From the IMG/VR virus record IMGVR_UViG_3300035698_001124, positions 1 to 24,395 of that record: a DNA stretch of 24,395 bases. One strand, written 5' to 3'. Positions 1 through 7,532 of this stretch are shown here, in pieces. Within the stretch, counting starts at the first letter, position 1. Each line of letters opens with the position of its first letter. The notes under the pieces were generated by a model. That model was not told the DNA's origin. It was given only the letters and a program-made list of their open reading frames with translations, and ran no database searches. Made by a program: the position numbers and the translations under genes. Source of the DNA: a virus.

Positions 1-139
1 CGCAACTAATGTCTTTGCTTCCAGTACCGGAAGAAGTTGACAACTTCAACAGTGTAGCGAAGTGAGTAAGATCGGAGTCGATGTTAGTATTCGACACCGT
101 GATCTCTAACCGCTTATCCCACCCGCTCAACCACGCCAT
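1..139 (-). CDS. DUF2341-like tail/adhesin protein, N-terminal part only
   Basis: The reading frame starts at ATG 139 and runs off the left edge, giving 46 residues. AGGAG lies about 9 nt upstream of the ATG. The N-terminus begins MAWLSGWDKRLEITVSNT and continues with an IDSDLTHF segment followed by LLKLS. This is the typical opening of DUF2341-type modules ('W..GW.yR..itI....vdadLtdFPvlvkL'), which in phages sit at the start of tail-tip, spike or LamG-containing adhesins. It follows the pyruvyl transferase-like gene by 28 bp, in the position expected for host-recognition proteins after the distal tail genes. The family call rests on this short N-terminus only. Domains beyond the edge are unknown. 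Confidence 0.6.
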   Translation of the reverse strand, partial: MAWLSGWDKRLEITVSNTNIDSDLTHFATLLKLSTSSGTGSKDISC

Positions 140-167
140 ACGCTATATCTCCTGTCTGCCACAACCA

Positions 168-869
168 TTAGATGCTTCCGATTGTCTCTTTCAATCTTTC
201 GGCAATCTCTCCAATGCGTTCTTGATTTCCCAGCCTCCATACACCGGGCTCGATGGTTTCATTCAGTGCGGCTGCATAGTCGCGGAACTTGAATCCGCTA
301 CCTAGAACCTTGTCAGATGGCTCCCACTGGCTTTCAACCCCAATAGCGTCACTTAGTATGACTCCATGCAAAGAAGTCGATAGGATGCGCTCGCACTTGG
401 ACGCCTCTCTCAATACGTGTTCAATGCCGCCACGCACGTCAATCTTGTGATAACCTGGATACTCTCTATCCTGATGCACGTAGTGTGGGATGACGCCCAT
501 CTCGTATTGCTTCTTCTCATTCGGATTGAACAGAGCGAGCAATAGACCGAGATCGCCAAATAGAATCGGCGAGCCTGTTACCATGATTCTCTCTGCGGTC
601 AACGGACCTCGCAAGCCGAGTATCTGCGCACCTGCTAAATCCCGGCGTTCGTGGTTTTCGTTCATCATACCGGCTGTGAAGATGATGCCCTTGAAGTCTT
701 TGGGAATCAGTTCAACAATCGATCCACACCCAAACATCTCGGCTTCCTGGGGCCGCGCCCACTCTATTTGCACATTAGTCAACTTGTGCAGAAAGTAAGG
801 TGTCAGCCAGTCGCCAAAGTTCCGTGTTGAGTTAGCCCACTCCGTACCCCTAAACCAATGGGTCTTCAT
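168..869 (-). CDS. Polysaccharide pyruvyl transferase family protein
   Basis: A 233-aa protein with the features of the polysaccharide pyruvyl transferase family (CsaB/WcaK-like). In order: NFGD at residues 17-20, a GCGS turn at 47-50, the LRGPLT motif at 86-91, a GD pair at 105-106, IPHY at 127-130, STSLHG at 164-169 and KFRDY at 194-198. The family transfers pyruvate from phosphoenolpyruvate to sugar hydroxyls to form ketals on cell-wall or capsular glycans. It is somewhat short but holds the recognisable core from start to end. AGGGGG lies 5 nt upstream of ATG 869, and the gene overlaps the preceding small gene by 20 bp. It is two genes downstream of a glycosyltransferase. In this tail-end position I infer modification of a virion or host surface glycan. 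The substrate cannot be read from sequence. Confidence 0.8.
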   Translation of the reverse strand: MKTHWFRGTEWANSTRNFGDWLTPYFLHKLTNVQIEWARPQEAEMFGCGSIVELIPKDFKGIIFTAGMMNENHERRDLAGAQILGLRGPLTAERIMVTGSPILFGDLGLLLALFNPNEKKQYEMGVIPHYVHQDREYPGYHKIDVRGGIEHVLREASKCERILSTSLHGVILSDAIGVESQWEPSDKVLGSGFKFRDYAAALNETIEPGVWRLGNQERIGEIAERLKETIGSI

Positions 870-1206
870 CCGCGCCCCCTTGCATCTCTTTCAATTCGTC
901 GAGGATATTCCCCCGCGCCCAGTCGCCTATCTCTTCATCAGTCATCCCTTTGACTTCATCAGCCAACACAGAGCCCCTAACCTTCTCCGCAAGCTCTGTA
1001 TCTGATTTGTGGTATGTTGACATCAACTCCCACACATGAGACAAATCCGCGCCCTTGATCACCAGCGTGATAGGCTCGCCTTGAACCGGCCCCACTCCCT
1101 GAGAAGTGAAGATGTCCATATTCACCTGCGCCGTTCTCTTACGTATTGACTTCGCAGCTAGAGTAGAATTTAGGACAATGTTGCATTCGGCATATACCCT
1201 ACTCAT
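850..1206 (-). CDS. Hypothetical protein between two glycan-type enzymes
   Basis: A 118-aa protein starting at ATG 1206 (MSRVYAECN), with GGAGG 4 nt upstream and an ATGA overlap with the glycosyltransferase stop. A longer start at 1248 is possible but would lie inside the glycosyltransferase and lacks a good ribosome site. The N-terminal half looks beta-rich (residues 1-55, including QGEPITLVIKG). The C-terminal half is acidic and helical (KGMTDEEIGDWARG) with an acidic tail. No signal peptide, membrane segment or known motif is seen. I do not recognise the family. Translational coupling to the glycosyltransferase and the downstream pyruvyl transferase-like gene suggests co-expression, perhaps as an acceptor or accessory protein, but this is inference only. 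Confidence 0.7.
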   Translation of the reverse strand: MSRVYAECNIVLNSTLAAKSIRKRTAQVNMDIFTSQGVGPVQGEPITLVIKGADLSHVWELMSTYHKSDTELAEKVRGSVLADEVKGMTDEEIGDWARGNILDELKEMQGGADEDPLV

Positions 1207-2042
1207 GATCCCTCCGGGAAGACTTCTTTCTGCCTTGCTGTAAACCACAGTTGGATACCTTTAACCGCTTCTGCTGGTGTAGCACCAGCGGCAAGTTGGC
1301 TTTCTAACGCCCGCGCAGTATCACCCTGTCCAGTAAGCCTTTCAGTCACCATCAACTGCTTGACCGTTTGCAGATTGACTTGCTTGTAATGATCAAGGAC
1401 TAGCGTGCAATCGACGAAGATCTCAAATCCCGCTGCGCGTATTGCATCACAGAGAATGTAGTCCTCAGTAGCCAGCACCTCCGTTCTGTCTTCGCTCATA
1501 TTGAGTCTGAACGTGCCAACTGGGATTGTCTCCATCACATGTCGCTTGATGAGAATTCCAGAATTGCCAACACGATCACACGGACGCAAGCCCTTGAATC
1601 CAGTAGTCGGCTGCACGTATCTAGCCGGGGGCTCAGTTGCCGTGATGTCTGTTGGGTTGTCGAACTGCTTCGCCAATTCGCCAGCAACATGCTCCCCTCC
1701 CTCTCTTACACCAACACACGGCATCGGCCCAAACTTCCGATCCCATCTCAATCCAAGTGGTATAACGACATCAACGTCATGGGCTAACAATCTGTCTATA
1801 GCATCAGACGGCAAATGTTCATCGTCATTGATTGTGAAAAAGTAATCACAATCGCTTTCGAGAAACAGTTTGTGTAGTACGTTGAAAGCTATCTCCAACG
1901 GACGAATTCCTGTCGCCTCCATGACGGTGATGTCGTACTTACCCTGCAAGTGCCCATTGTGATACCAATCACGTACACGAAAGGCCAGGCCCGTTCCAAT
2001 GGTTCCGAGATTCGGGATACCGATAAAGATCTTAGGTTTCAT
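1203..2042 (-). CDS. GT-A fold (family 2-like) glycosyltransferase
   Basis: A 279-aa protein starting at ATG 2042, with AGGAGG 4 nt upstream. The N-terminus (KPKIFIGIPNLG) is the usual first beta strand of a nucleotide-sugar-binding GT-A fold. FFTINDDEHLP at residues 68-78 supplies the DXD-like metal/nucleotide site, followed by helix AIDRLL and strand VDVVIP. The C-terminal part has a TEDYILCDAIRAAGF motif (the ED..fc....aG acceptor/catalytic region) and an LDH segment that resembles the conserved late His. The expected reaction is transfer of a sugar from an activated donor to a glycan or protein. It lies directly after the tail fibre-type gene and upstream of a pyruvyl transferase-like gene, suggesting decoration of virion proteins or alteration of the host envelope. 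Donor and acceptor are unknown. Confidence 0.85.
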   Translation of the reverse strand: MKPKIFIGIPNLGTIGTGLAFRVRDWYHNGHLQGKYDITVMEATGIRPLEIAFNVLHKLFLESDCDYFFTINDDEHLPSDAIDRLLAHDVDVVIPLGLRWDRKFGPMPCVGVREGGEHVAGELAKQFDNPTDITATEPPARYVQPTTGFKGLRPCDRVGNSGILIKRHVMETIPVGTFRLNMSEDRTEVLATEDYILCDAIRAAGFEIFVDCTLVLDHYKQVNLQTVKQLMVTERLTGQGDTARALESQLAAGATPAEAVKGIQLWFTARQKEVFPEGS

Positions 2043-2060
2043 CACGCCTCCTATCTCCGC

Positions 2061-2459
2061 CTACGCCTGCGCCGCAATCGAAACAGTGACGTTGCCAATA
2101 GCAAATACTAGCTGGTCTCCGTCTTCGATCTTCTTGGACGTTGTAAGTGATCCTGAAGCCGTGAACTTTCCGTCGCCTTCCGTTGTTGTTGTAGCGATTG
2201 CCATATGCGAAACCGTGCCCCAATTCCCGCCACTAGCTGCCGGGAATTCCAGCGCAGCCGTGTTTGAAATCGAGCCTGCCACTGCATCGCTACCACAGGT
2301 AAGCGTCACCCGCGTATACGACCACGTAACTGCCATCTCCGAGGTACACTTTGCGGTATCGCCCGGATCTGAATCGCAACACGCGCCCCAAATAGCATCC
2401 GTCTTGAACTCTGCTGTGAGAATCTGATTCCTCAAAGCCGTAGTAAACCCACTAGCCAT
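2061..2459 (-). CDS. Small phage tail fibre-type protein
   Basis: A 132-aa protein. I choose ATG 2459 (MASGFTTALRNQIL), with GAGGGG 8 nt upstream. A GTG at 2468 is the alternative. The pattern is that of the short tail-fibre protein family common in siphophages: an N-terminal helix '.G.TTALRN..L', a middle strand region with SYTRVTL, then SNTAALEFPAA, NWGTVSHMAIA (family consensus 'WGTvthfaI'), a SGSLTTSKKIEDGD hairpin and a final FAIGNVTVSI strand. Its position after the distal tail gene fits a tail-tip or fibre component. The CC and CTS cysteines at about residues 26-38 are unusual for this family. Family membership is from pattern recall. The exact role in host binding is inferred. Confidence 0.7.
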   Translation of the reverse strand: MASGFTTALRNQILTAEFKTDAIWGACCDSDPGDTAKCTSEMAVTWSYTRVTLTCGSDAVAGSISNTAALEFPAASGGNWGTVSHMAIATTTTEGDGKFTASGSLTTSKKIEDGDQLVFAIGNVTVSIAAQA

Positions 2460-2472
2460 TTCAATCACCCCT

Positions 2473-3051
2473 CTACTTGATTTGTCTCGTTATCAGCGTG
2501 AACCCTGTCACACTGGCCGATCCTGCCTTCATCGTGATCGCCATCGTTGGAGGTGTTCTGTAGTCCCCAGCGTTTTCGACCGCCATCGTTTGATAGGCCG
2601 CAACTACGTTATAGGTATCTGTGTCTTCCGCTGCATAGGAGAACGGATCTTGCGCAATCAATGGCAATGAGAAGAAGCCCTTCGATCCGCCGATGATGCG
2701 CTTCAGATCCGTCTTGCCCTTTAACCTCACGGTGTAGGTGTAGAGTGGTTCCTTAGTGAACACAAGCGCCACGTCTTCAGGATGCCCGTCTTGGTCAAGG
2801 AGTATCTGCGAGAACGTCTTGGTAATGCTCTGCAATGTCTCAGGCGTTGTCGAGTCAATCACTACAAGATCTAGAGTAATCAGCCGTGCATCGAGATCCG
2901 AGGCGAATAGATGCACACCGTTTCTGCCTGGAATCTTTACAGATTGATCACGAGTCTGTGGCAATACCGGCTCTTTGAACTCAGGCATCAGCTCAACGCC
3001 TAACGCAGTATTCGCCGTGCCGCCTAATGTAAATCGCAGAATGTCACTCAC
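2473..3051 (-). CDS. Distal tail protein (Dit / Sipho_tail family), short
   Basis: A 192-aa protein read from GTG 3051, which overlaps the tape measure stop as GTGA and has GAGGGGG 6 nt upstream. The upstream ATG at 3108 would lie wholly inside the tape measure and lacks a ribosome site. The sequence has the N-terminal Dit domain: LPQTRDQSVKIPGRNGVHLF (the 'r.i.ipGrdG' beta hairpin), a strand pair RLITLDLVV, and a helix TLQSITKTFSQILL, then the paired strands YTVRLKG. Dit forms the hexameric hub at the tail tip. The protein ends soon after residue 170 (NAGDYRTPPTM...), where most family members continue into a longer galectin-like domain, so it looks C-terminally short. The next gene starts 14 bp after the stop. 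Confidence 0.8.
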   Translation of the reverse strand: MSDILRFTLGGTANTALGVELMPEFKEPVLPQTRDQSVKIPGRNGVHLFASDLDARLITLDLVVIDSTTPETLQSITKTFSQILLDQDGHPEDVALVFTKEPLYTYTVRLKGKTDLKRIIGGSKGFFSLPLIAQDPFSYAAEDTDTYNVVAAYQTMAVENAGDYRTPPTMAITMKAGSASVTGFTLITRQIK

Positions 3052-6000
3052 TGCGCACCCCCTCAGACCGTAGCCGTGATTGGAATAGGTTGTAGTTCTC
3101 GCGTGCAATTAATTCGGCGTCTTGGTCAGACCTCACGTTAAATACTGCCCCTTCGTTCATTCCGCGCATGTCAATCGTCACATTCCCGGCAGCGGCAAGA
3201 GCTGGTTGCTGTGGTGAAAGCGCGTCAACAATGCCTGCGCCAATCTTCCCGAGTACGTTTCTCGTCAGTGGCAGATATGCCTCTTCCACGCCGCGCTCTG
3301 CTATCATGTGAGGTGGGAGCATCGTCGGTTCAGTGAACACTGCGCCCTCTCCAAAGCCCGCGAAATAAGCACCTGCATCCAAGATAAGGGCTTCACCCGC
3401 CGCAGTGGCCGCAGCAGCACCATGCCCGGCGGCTAGAGGCCCAGCCCATGTGGCATTCAATGGGATCAATGCCGCCGCTCCGTAAGCCAAAGCCTTCGCA
3501 CCCTCTACGGCGGCAAGAATCCATAGCTCCTGAGCGGCTGCTTTTACTGCAAGACTAATCATCTCCCACAAGACTTCGCCAATGGTCTTCTGAGCATCCT
3601 CATACGCCTGAATCTCGTCCGCCTTGGCTTCCTCCACATCATCGCCTAGATCTGTGATAGCTCGCGTATATCCGCTCTCAATGTCCTCTCGCCGCCGCGC
3701 ATGAGTAGTTGCAGCATCTACCAGGCGCTCTTGATACCGCGCTTCGACACGCGCCCGGCCGTCATAATCGTCTGCCTCCAACGCCGCGACATCGCGCCGA
3801 TGATCTGTGTTGATGTCTTCCACTTTACGGTCGTAGGTAAGTTGGGTAGATGCCATGTCGTCTTGATAATCGCCGGAGAGGTCTTGCGATTTCTCTTCAT
3901 AGGTTTCCTGAATGTCAAGCATTGTTTCAGCATGATCTTCGGCGGCCTGTTCCTTATCGCGGTAGTAGTCGAAGACACCTTGGAGCATGGAGCCCAATGT
4001 GTCTCCAACGAGATCGGATAGCGCACTCCAAGTGCTAGAGAGCGAATCAGTAACAACTTCGGCGGCTTCCTTCGCTCGTTTGTTCATGTCATTCAGGGTT
4101 TCAACCGCAGCATCAGCCATTGTTTCTACTGTAGCAACAACCTCTGGAGTTCCGTCCGCAATACCATTGCCGAATCCTTGTGTGAAGTCGTTTCCAAGTC
4201 GATATGCCTTCTTCGATGGAGATTGCGCATCAATGCCAAAGCTCAAGCCGTCAATAGCAGCTTCTCCAAATTCTGAGCCAGCAGTGAATGCACCCTCTTT
4301 CCCGTCATCAACTCCGCTTGAGAATCCTCCAGTGAATGATTCAGCAAGCTCATTTCCGGCAATCTCCATCTCCTCAGCAGTCATCCTCGCGCCTTCTATT
4401 GCCGATTCTCCAAGTTCTTGCCCTGCATTTTGCGCAGTACCCTTTTGGGCGTCTAGCCCGTCAGCGTATGCCTTAGCTGAGTCTTCTCCAATGCCAAGCC
4501 ACGTCTTAAGGAGATCCGGCATCCACGATGTAAGCGAATTGATAAGACCATCCCACGCGCCTTTGAACCAATCTACTACAGTATCCCAAGCAGATGAGAC
4601 TCCATCTCTGATAGCATGAGCCATCCTAACACCGATGTCCCATAACCCAGTAACATCTAAGATGCGCTCGATGCCTTCCCAAATGCCAGCAATGAAGTCC
4701 TTGAAGTCTGTCCATGCCTGGGACCAATCGCCGCGCAGCAATGATGAGAATATGTCAAAGATGTCCGCTATCCCACCAATCGCAGTCGTTACAATGATAA
4801 GCAAGACATCGAAGATGCCTTTTACAACATCGCCAAACGTCACAGCAGACTCTCCGGTCATTCCAAACGCTTCTCGTATTCTAGCAGACGCATCCTGCAT
4901 CGCGGCCCACAGGTCAACTGCCGCCGCCTTCAAGCTATCCCACGCAGCAACAATCCCAGCGCCATGCTCTTCAACAGATGCCTTGATGCCTTCCCATGCT
5001 TCAACAGCTTTGTCCTTGATCCATATAAACGCAGATACGATTTTATCCTTGGTCTCATCTGAAATTGGTAGCGCATTCCATAGAGTGGTCATGGCTTCTG
5101 CTATGAACTTGCCAGCCGCCGCCACAATGCCCTTAATGTTTTCCCATGCCGCCGCCCAGTCTTTCTGGTATACGTTCTTCAGGAAGCTACCAATTCCACT
5201 GAGAATGTCCCATAGGCTTTGGATGGCGCTATTCAACAGCGGGTGCTCGTCTGCCCACTCGCGTATCTTGTCTTTGACGTGTCCTATTACCCCAGTAAGC
5301 CCGCCCATCTCGTCAATCCAGTTAGTGATCCCGTTTACCAATGGGATGACGCGATCTTGCAGGAAGCTCTGAAGTATAGGCATCATATCTGTGCCAATTG
5401 TCACCAAGAGCAATTCGAGCGACCCTTTGAGGATTGTCCACTGGCCCCTCAGAGTGTCTAACATTTCCGCTTGCTGGTCGAACGCCTTCGTTGTTCCTGT
5501 GATTTCCTCTGTATACCTAGCGAGTTCCTCAGATCCAACACCAAGCAAGTTGCTAAACTGTTTGACTGCTCCTGTGCCAAAGATGGTCGCCATTGCATTA
5601 AGCTGTTCTTCCTGTGTCAAACCAGCGAAGGCTACCTCAATCTGTGCCATCGCGCCTTCTAGTCCGACGAAGTTGCCCTCTGTATTGAACATAGAGATGC
5701 CGAGGTTGTCCATCATCTCTGCCGCTTCAGTAGTTGGCCTTGCTAGTCCTTGCAATGATGTCTGTAGCGCTCTCGTCGCAATTCCACCTGTTAGACCAGC
5801 ATCTCCGAGCTTGCCAACCGCTGCGACTGTCTCTTCAACAGACATGCCCATAGCATGAGCAATCGGGGCGAAGAACTTCATGGATTGAGCAAGGCTCTCT
5901 ACGGTTGTATTGGAACTAGACGCGGTGGCTGCCAGCAGATTCACAACCCTGTCTGCATCTGCCGCTTCTAGTCCCATCTGACGAATCGTAGTCGCTGTGA

Positions 6001-6451
6001 TTCTTGCTGCTTCTCCAAGCTCCATCGTCTGCGATTCAGCAAGGGCGACAACACCGCCCATCGCAGATATGATCTCATCTGCCTCGAACCCAGCACGTCC
6101 AAGAGCTTCCATTCCAGCAGCAATGTCTGTCATCGTCTGGGCCGTCTCAAGCCCGAGCCGTTTTGCCTCATCGGTTAGAGCATCAAACTCTTCAGCAGTA
6201 GCCCCGGTGATGGCTTTCACCTTCGCCATAGCAAACTCGAAGTCCGCAGCGGCCTTTATAGACTTGACAAAGATCGCACCTGCGGCAACAGCGATGATGG
6301 CAAAAGCGACTTTGGCAACCCGCCCAATCTTCCTGAACACATTGCCAATCTTGGTCCCAAAGGAAGCACCGGCAGCGTTAACTGCCTTCAGATCAGCGAT
6401 CGCCTTCGCTTTGTTTATCGAGATTGTGCCAAAGAGCCGGAAAATCTCAAT
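3044..6451 (-). CDS. Tail tape measure protein, probable ATT start
   Basis: The frame is open from ATT 6451 and encodes 1135 aa. The first residues after the start, EIFRLFGTISIN, match the classical tape measure opening ('MEIFRLFGTI.I'), and AGGAGG lies exactly 6 nt upstream of the ATT. Starting at the GTG (6340) would discard this conserved N-terminus. Next come a hydrophobic segment (AFAIIAVAAGAIF), the TIGR01760/PhageMin_Tail core (about residues 70-350: VKAITGATAEEFDAL, ALGRAGFEADEI, FGTGAVKQFSNLL), amphipathic helical repeats rich in W, and a long coiled coil around residues 840-960. A second hydrophobic stretch lies near 980-1040. The protein sets tail length and is ejected with the DNA. 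The gene sits after the HNH gene, with a 5-bp overlap. Confidence 0.93.
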   Translation of the reverse strand: MEIFRLFGTISINKAKAIADLKAVNAAGASFGTKIGNVFRKIGRVAKVAFAIIAVAAGAIFVKSIKAAADFEFAMAKVKAITGATAEEFDALTDEAKRLGLETAQTMTDIAAGMEALGRAGFEADEIISAMGGVVALAESQTMELGEAARITATTIRQMGLEAADADRVVNLLAATASSSNTTVESLAQSMKFFAPIAHAMGMSVEETVAAVGKLGDAGLTGGIATRALQTSLQGLARPTTEAAEMMDNLGISMFNTEGNFVGLEGAMAQIEVAFAGLTQEEQLNAMATIFGTGAVKQFSNLLGVGSEELARYTEEITGTTKAFDQQAEMLDTLRGQWTILKGSLELLLVTIGTDMMPILQSFLQDRVIPLVNGITNWIDEMGGLTGVIGHVKDKIREWADEHPLLNSAIQSLWDILSGIGSFLKNVYQKDWAAAWENIKGIVAAAGKFIAEAMTTLWNALPISDETKDKIVSAFIWIKDKAVEAWEGIKASVEEHGAGIVAAWDSLKAAAVDLWAAMQDASARIREAFGMTGESAVTFGDVVKGIFDVLLIIVTTAIGGIADIFDIFSSLLRGDWSQAWTDFKDFIAGIWEGIERILDVTGLWDIGVRMAHAIRDGVSSAWDTVVDWFKGAWDGLINSLTSWMPDLLKTWLGIGEDSAKAYADGLDAQKGTAQNAGQELGESAIEGARMTAEEMEIAGNELAESFTGGFSSGVDDGKEGAFTAGSEFGEAAIDGLSFGIDAQSPSKKAYRLGNDFTQGFGNGIADGTPEVVATVETMADAAVETLNDMNKRAKEAAEVVTDSLSSTWSALSDLVGDTLGSMLQGVFDYYRDKEQAAEDHAETMLDIQETYEEKSQDLSGDYQDDMASTQLTYDRKVEDINTDHRRDVAALEADDYDGRARVEARYQERLVDAATTHARRREDIESGYTRAITDLGDDVEEAKADEIQAYEDAQKTIGEVLWEMISLAVKAAAQELWILAAVEGAKALAYGAAALIPLNATWAGPLAAGHGAAAATAAGEALILDAGAYFAGFGEGAVFTEPTMLPPHMIAERGVEEAYLPLTRNVLGKIGAGIVDALSPQQPALAAAGNVTIDMRGMNEGAVFNVRSDQDAELIARENYNLFQSRLRSEGVRSE

Positions 6452-7109
6452 AATGAACCTCCTTTGTATGACAGATAGCCATAAACTCCTCGACAGTCTT
6501 ATCGTGCTTCTTGCTATTACAACTATGGCATGACAGCGTTATGTTCTCTATGCCGTTTGCGCCGCCGCGAGATAGAGGAATCATGTGATCTTCTGTAGCT
6601 GTTTCTACATCTAGACGGCATCCACAATAGACACATAGCCAACCAGCGTCATCGCACACAGAAAGGAACTCTGCATAAGAGTGACTGCCATCTGCATTGG
6701 CTTTCATAGCCCTGCGCTTGTTCGTGTTCTCTTTCCAGAACGCTCGTATGCGCTCTGGATGTTCTTTCTTCCACCTGTCGTGGTATTCTTTACGCTTCTC
6801 TGGATTGGCATCAAACCATCTCTTGCTGTTCTCAGCGCATCGTTCTTTGTTATTCTCATACCATCGCTTAGTCGCTGCGCTGGCCTTCTCGCGATTGTTC
6901 TCACGCCACCGCTTCCCAGCAGCTAATACAACAGCGCGCGCTTCTGGATTGTTCTTAACCCGATCAGTGGCTCTGTCAATCTGCTCTTGTCTGTATTCTG
7001 GATGGGTATGATAGTAATGTTTACCTCTACACGAGATAGAGCAATAGCGCGCTCTTGCGGTCTTTGCTTCAAACATATCTCCGCAGAACTCACACGCTTC
7101 CGCCACCAT
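6447..7109 (-). CDS. HNH homing-type endonuclease
   Basis: A 220-aa protein. An N-terminal zinc finger uses C6, C9, C23 and C27. A basic helical linker at about residues 65-125 repeats a KRW.ENN.EK unit four times. The C-terminal HNH nuclease (residues 159-202) shows CVYCGC, the catalytic DH pair at 174-175, N188 and the CHSCN zinc knuckle at 194-198, then KKHDKTVEEF. The family makes site-specific double-strand or nicking cuts, and free-standing copies spread by homing. It lies between the chaperone and tape measure genes, where most siphophages have no gene, so I infer a selfish insertion. ATG 7109 has AGGTGA about 5 nt upstream. Its last codons contain the AGGAGG that serves the tape measure. 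Confidence 0.92.
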   Translation of the reverse strand: MVAEACEFCGDMFEAKTARARYCSISCRGKHYYHTHPEYRQEQIDRATDRVKNNPEARAVVLAAGKRWRENNREKASAATKRWYENNKERCAENSKRWFDANPEKRKEYHDRWKKEHPERIRAFWKENTNKRRAMKANADGSHSYAEFLSVCDDAGWLCVYCGCRLDVETATEDHMIPLSRGGANGIENITLSCHSCNSKKHDKTVEEFMAICHTKEVHY

Positions 7110-7118
7110 TTACATCAC

Positions 7119-7532
7119 CTACCCCAGTGGATTGAACTCTTGATTGCCAGCCTTTATGAAGAACTCAAGCTCTTCGTCTGAGATCTCAGGCAGCCCCGGA
7201 TCTTCTCTCTCAACTGGCACACCTGATAGCTGCGCGAACCAGTTGTCAAATGGAATCACTTCCCTCCGTGTCTTGTCCACAACAGTTGGCACATTCGCCC
7301 GATAGCTCCACAATGCCTCACGTCTGAATTCCTCAAGCAGCGCCTCTGATATAATACGCGCTTTCTGCAATAGCTCTGTGTAGCTTAGTCCGTCTCCTCC
7401 GCTTGCGAGGTGTCGTCCGATGACGTACTCGTTGGTCCATCCGTATCGGTGTTGGAGTCGGTCGATTGTTCGCCCCAACGCTCCCGCAGGGTCTGTGCCA
7501 GTGGATGATTCGTCAGCGCCTTGCTCTGGGAG
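7119..7532 (-). CDS. Tail assembly chaperone T extension (read by -1 frameshift)
   Basis: This frame is open from the slippery site at 7532-7538 to the stop at 7119 and adds 137 residues to the first 143 residues of the upstream G protein, giving a GT fusion of about 280 aa. It lies in the -1 frame relative to G and overlaps G from 7385 to 7532 with no stop codon. The only internal start near the overlap is a TTG at 7478 with no ribosome site, so independent translation is unlikely. The C-terminal part (SYTELLQKARIISEALLEEF and later EISDEELEFFIKAG) is helical. By analogy with lambda G/GT, the fusion binds the tape measure during tail assembly. Position immediately before the tape measure (ignoring the HNH insertion) agrees. 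Confidence 0.8.
   Translation of the reverse strand, partial: LPEQGADESSTGTDPAGALGRTIDRLQHRYGWTNEYVIGRHLASGGDGLSYTELLQKARIISEALLEEFRREALWSYRANVPTVVDKTRREVIPFDNWFAQLSGVPVEREDPGLPEISDEELEFFIKAGNQEFNPLG

Noticed and set aside
3987-5372. Long plus-strand open frames opposite the tape measure (up to 245 codons)
   Set aside because: They lie fully antisense to a well-supported gene, have Ser/Pro-rich shadow composition and no ribosome sites; typical mirror frames of a long coding region.
3044-6340. Tape measure starting at GTG 6340
   Set aside because: Loses the conserved EIFRLFGTI N-terminus and has no clear ribosome site; ATT 6451 has an ideal one.
7119-7478. Separate 119-aa gene starting at TTG 7478
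   Set aside because: No ribosome site at the TTG; the frame is open back to the slippery heptamer at 7532-7538, so it is better read as the T part of a frameshift fusion.
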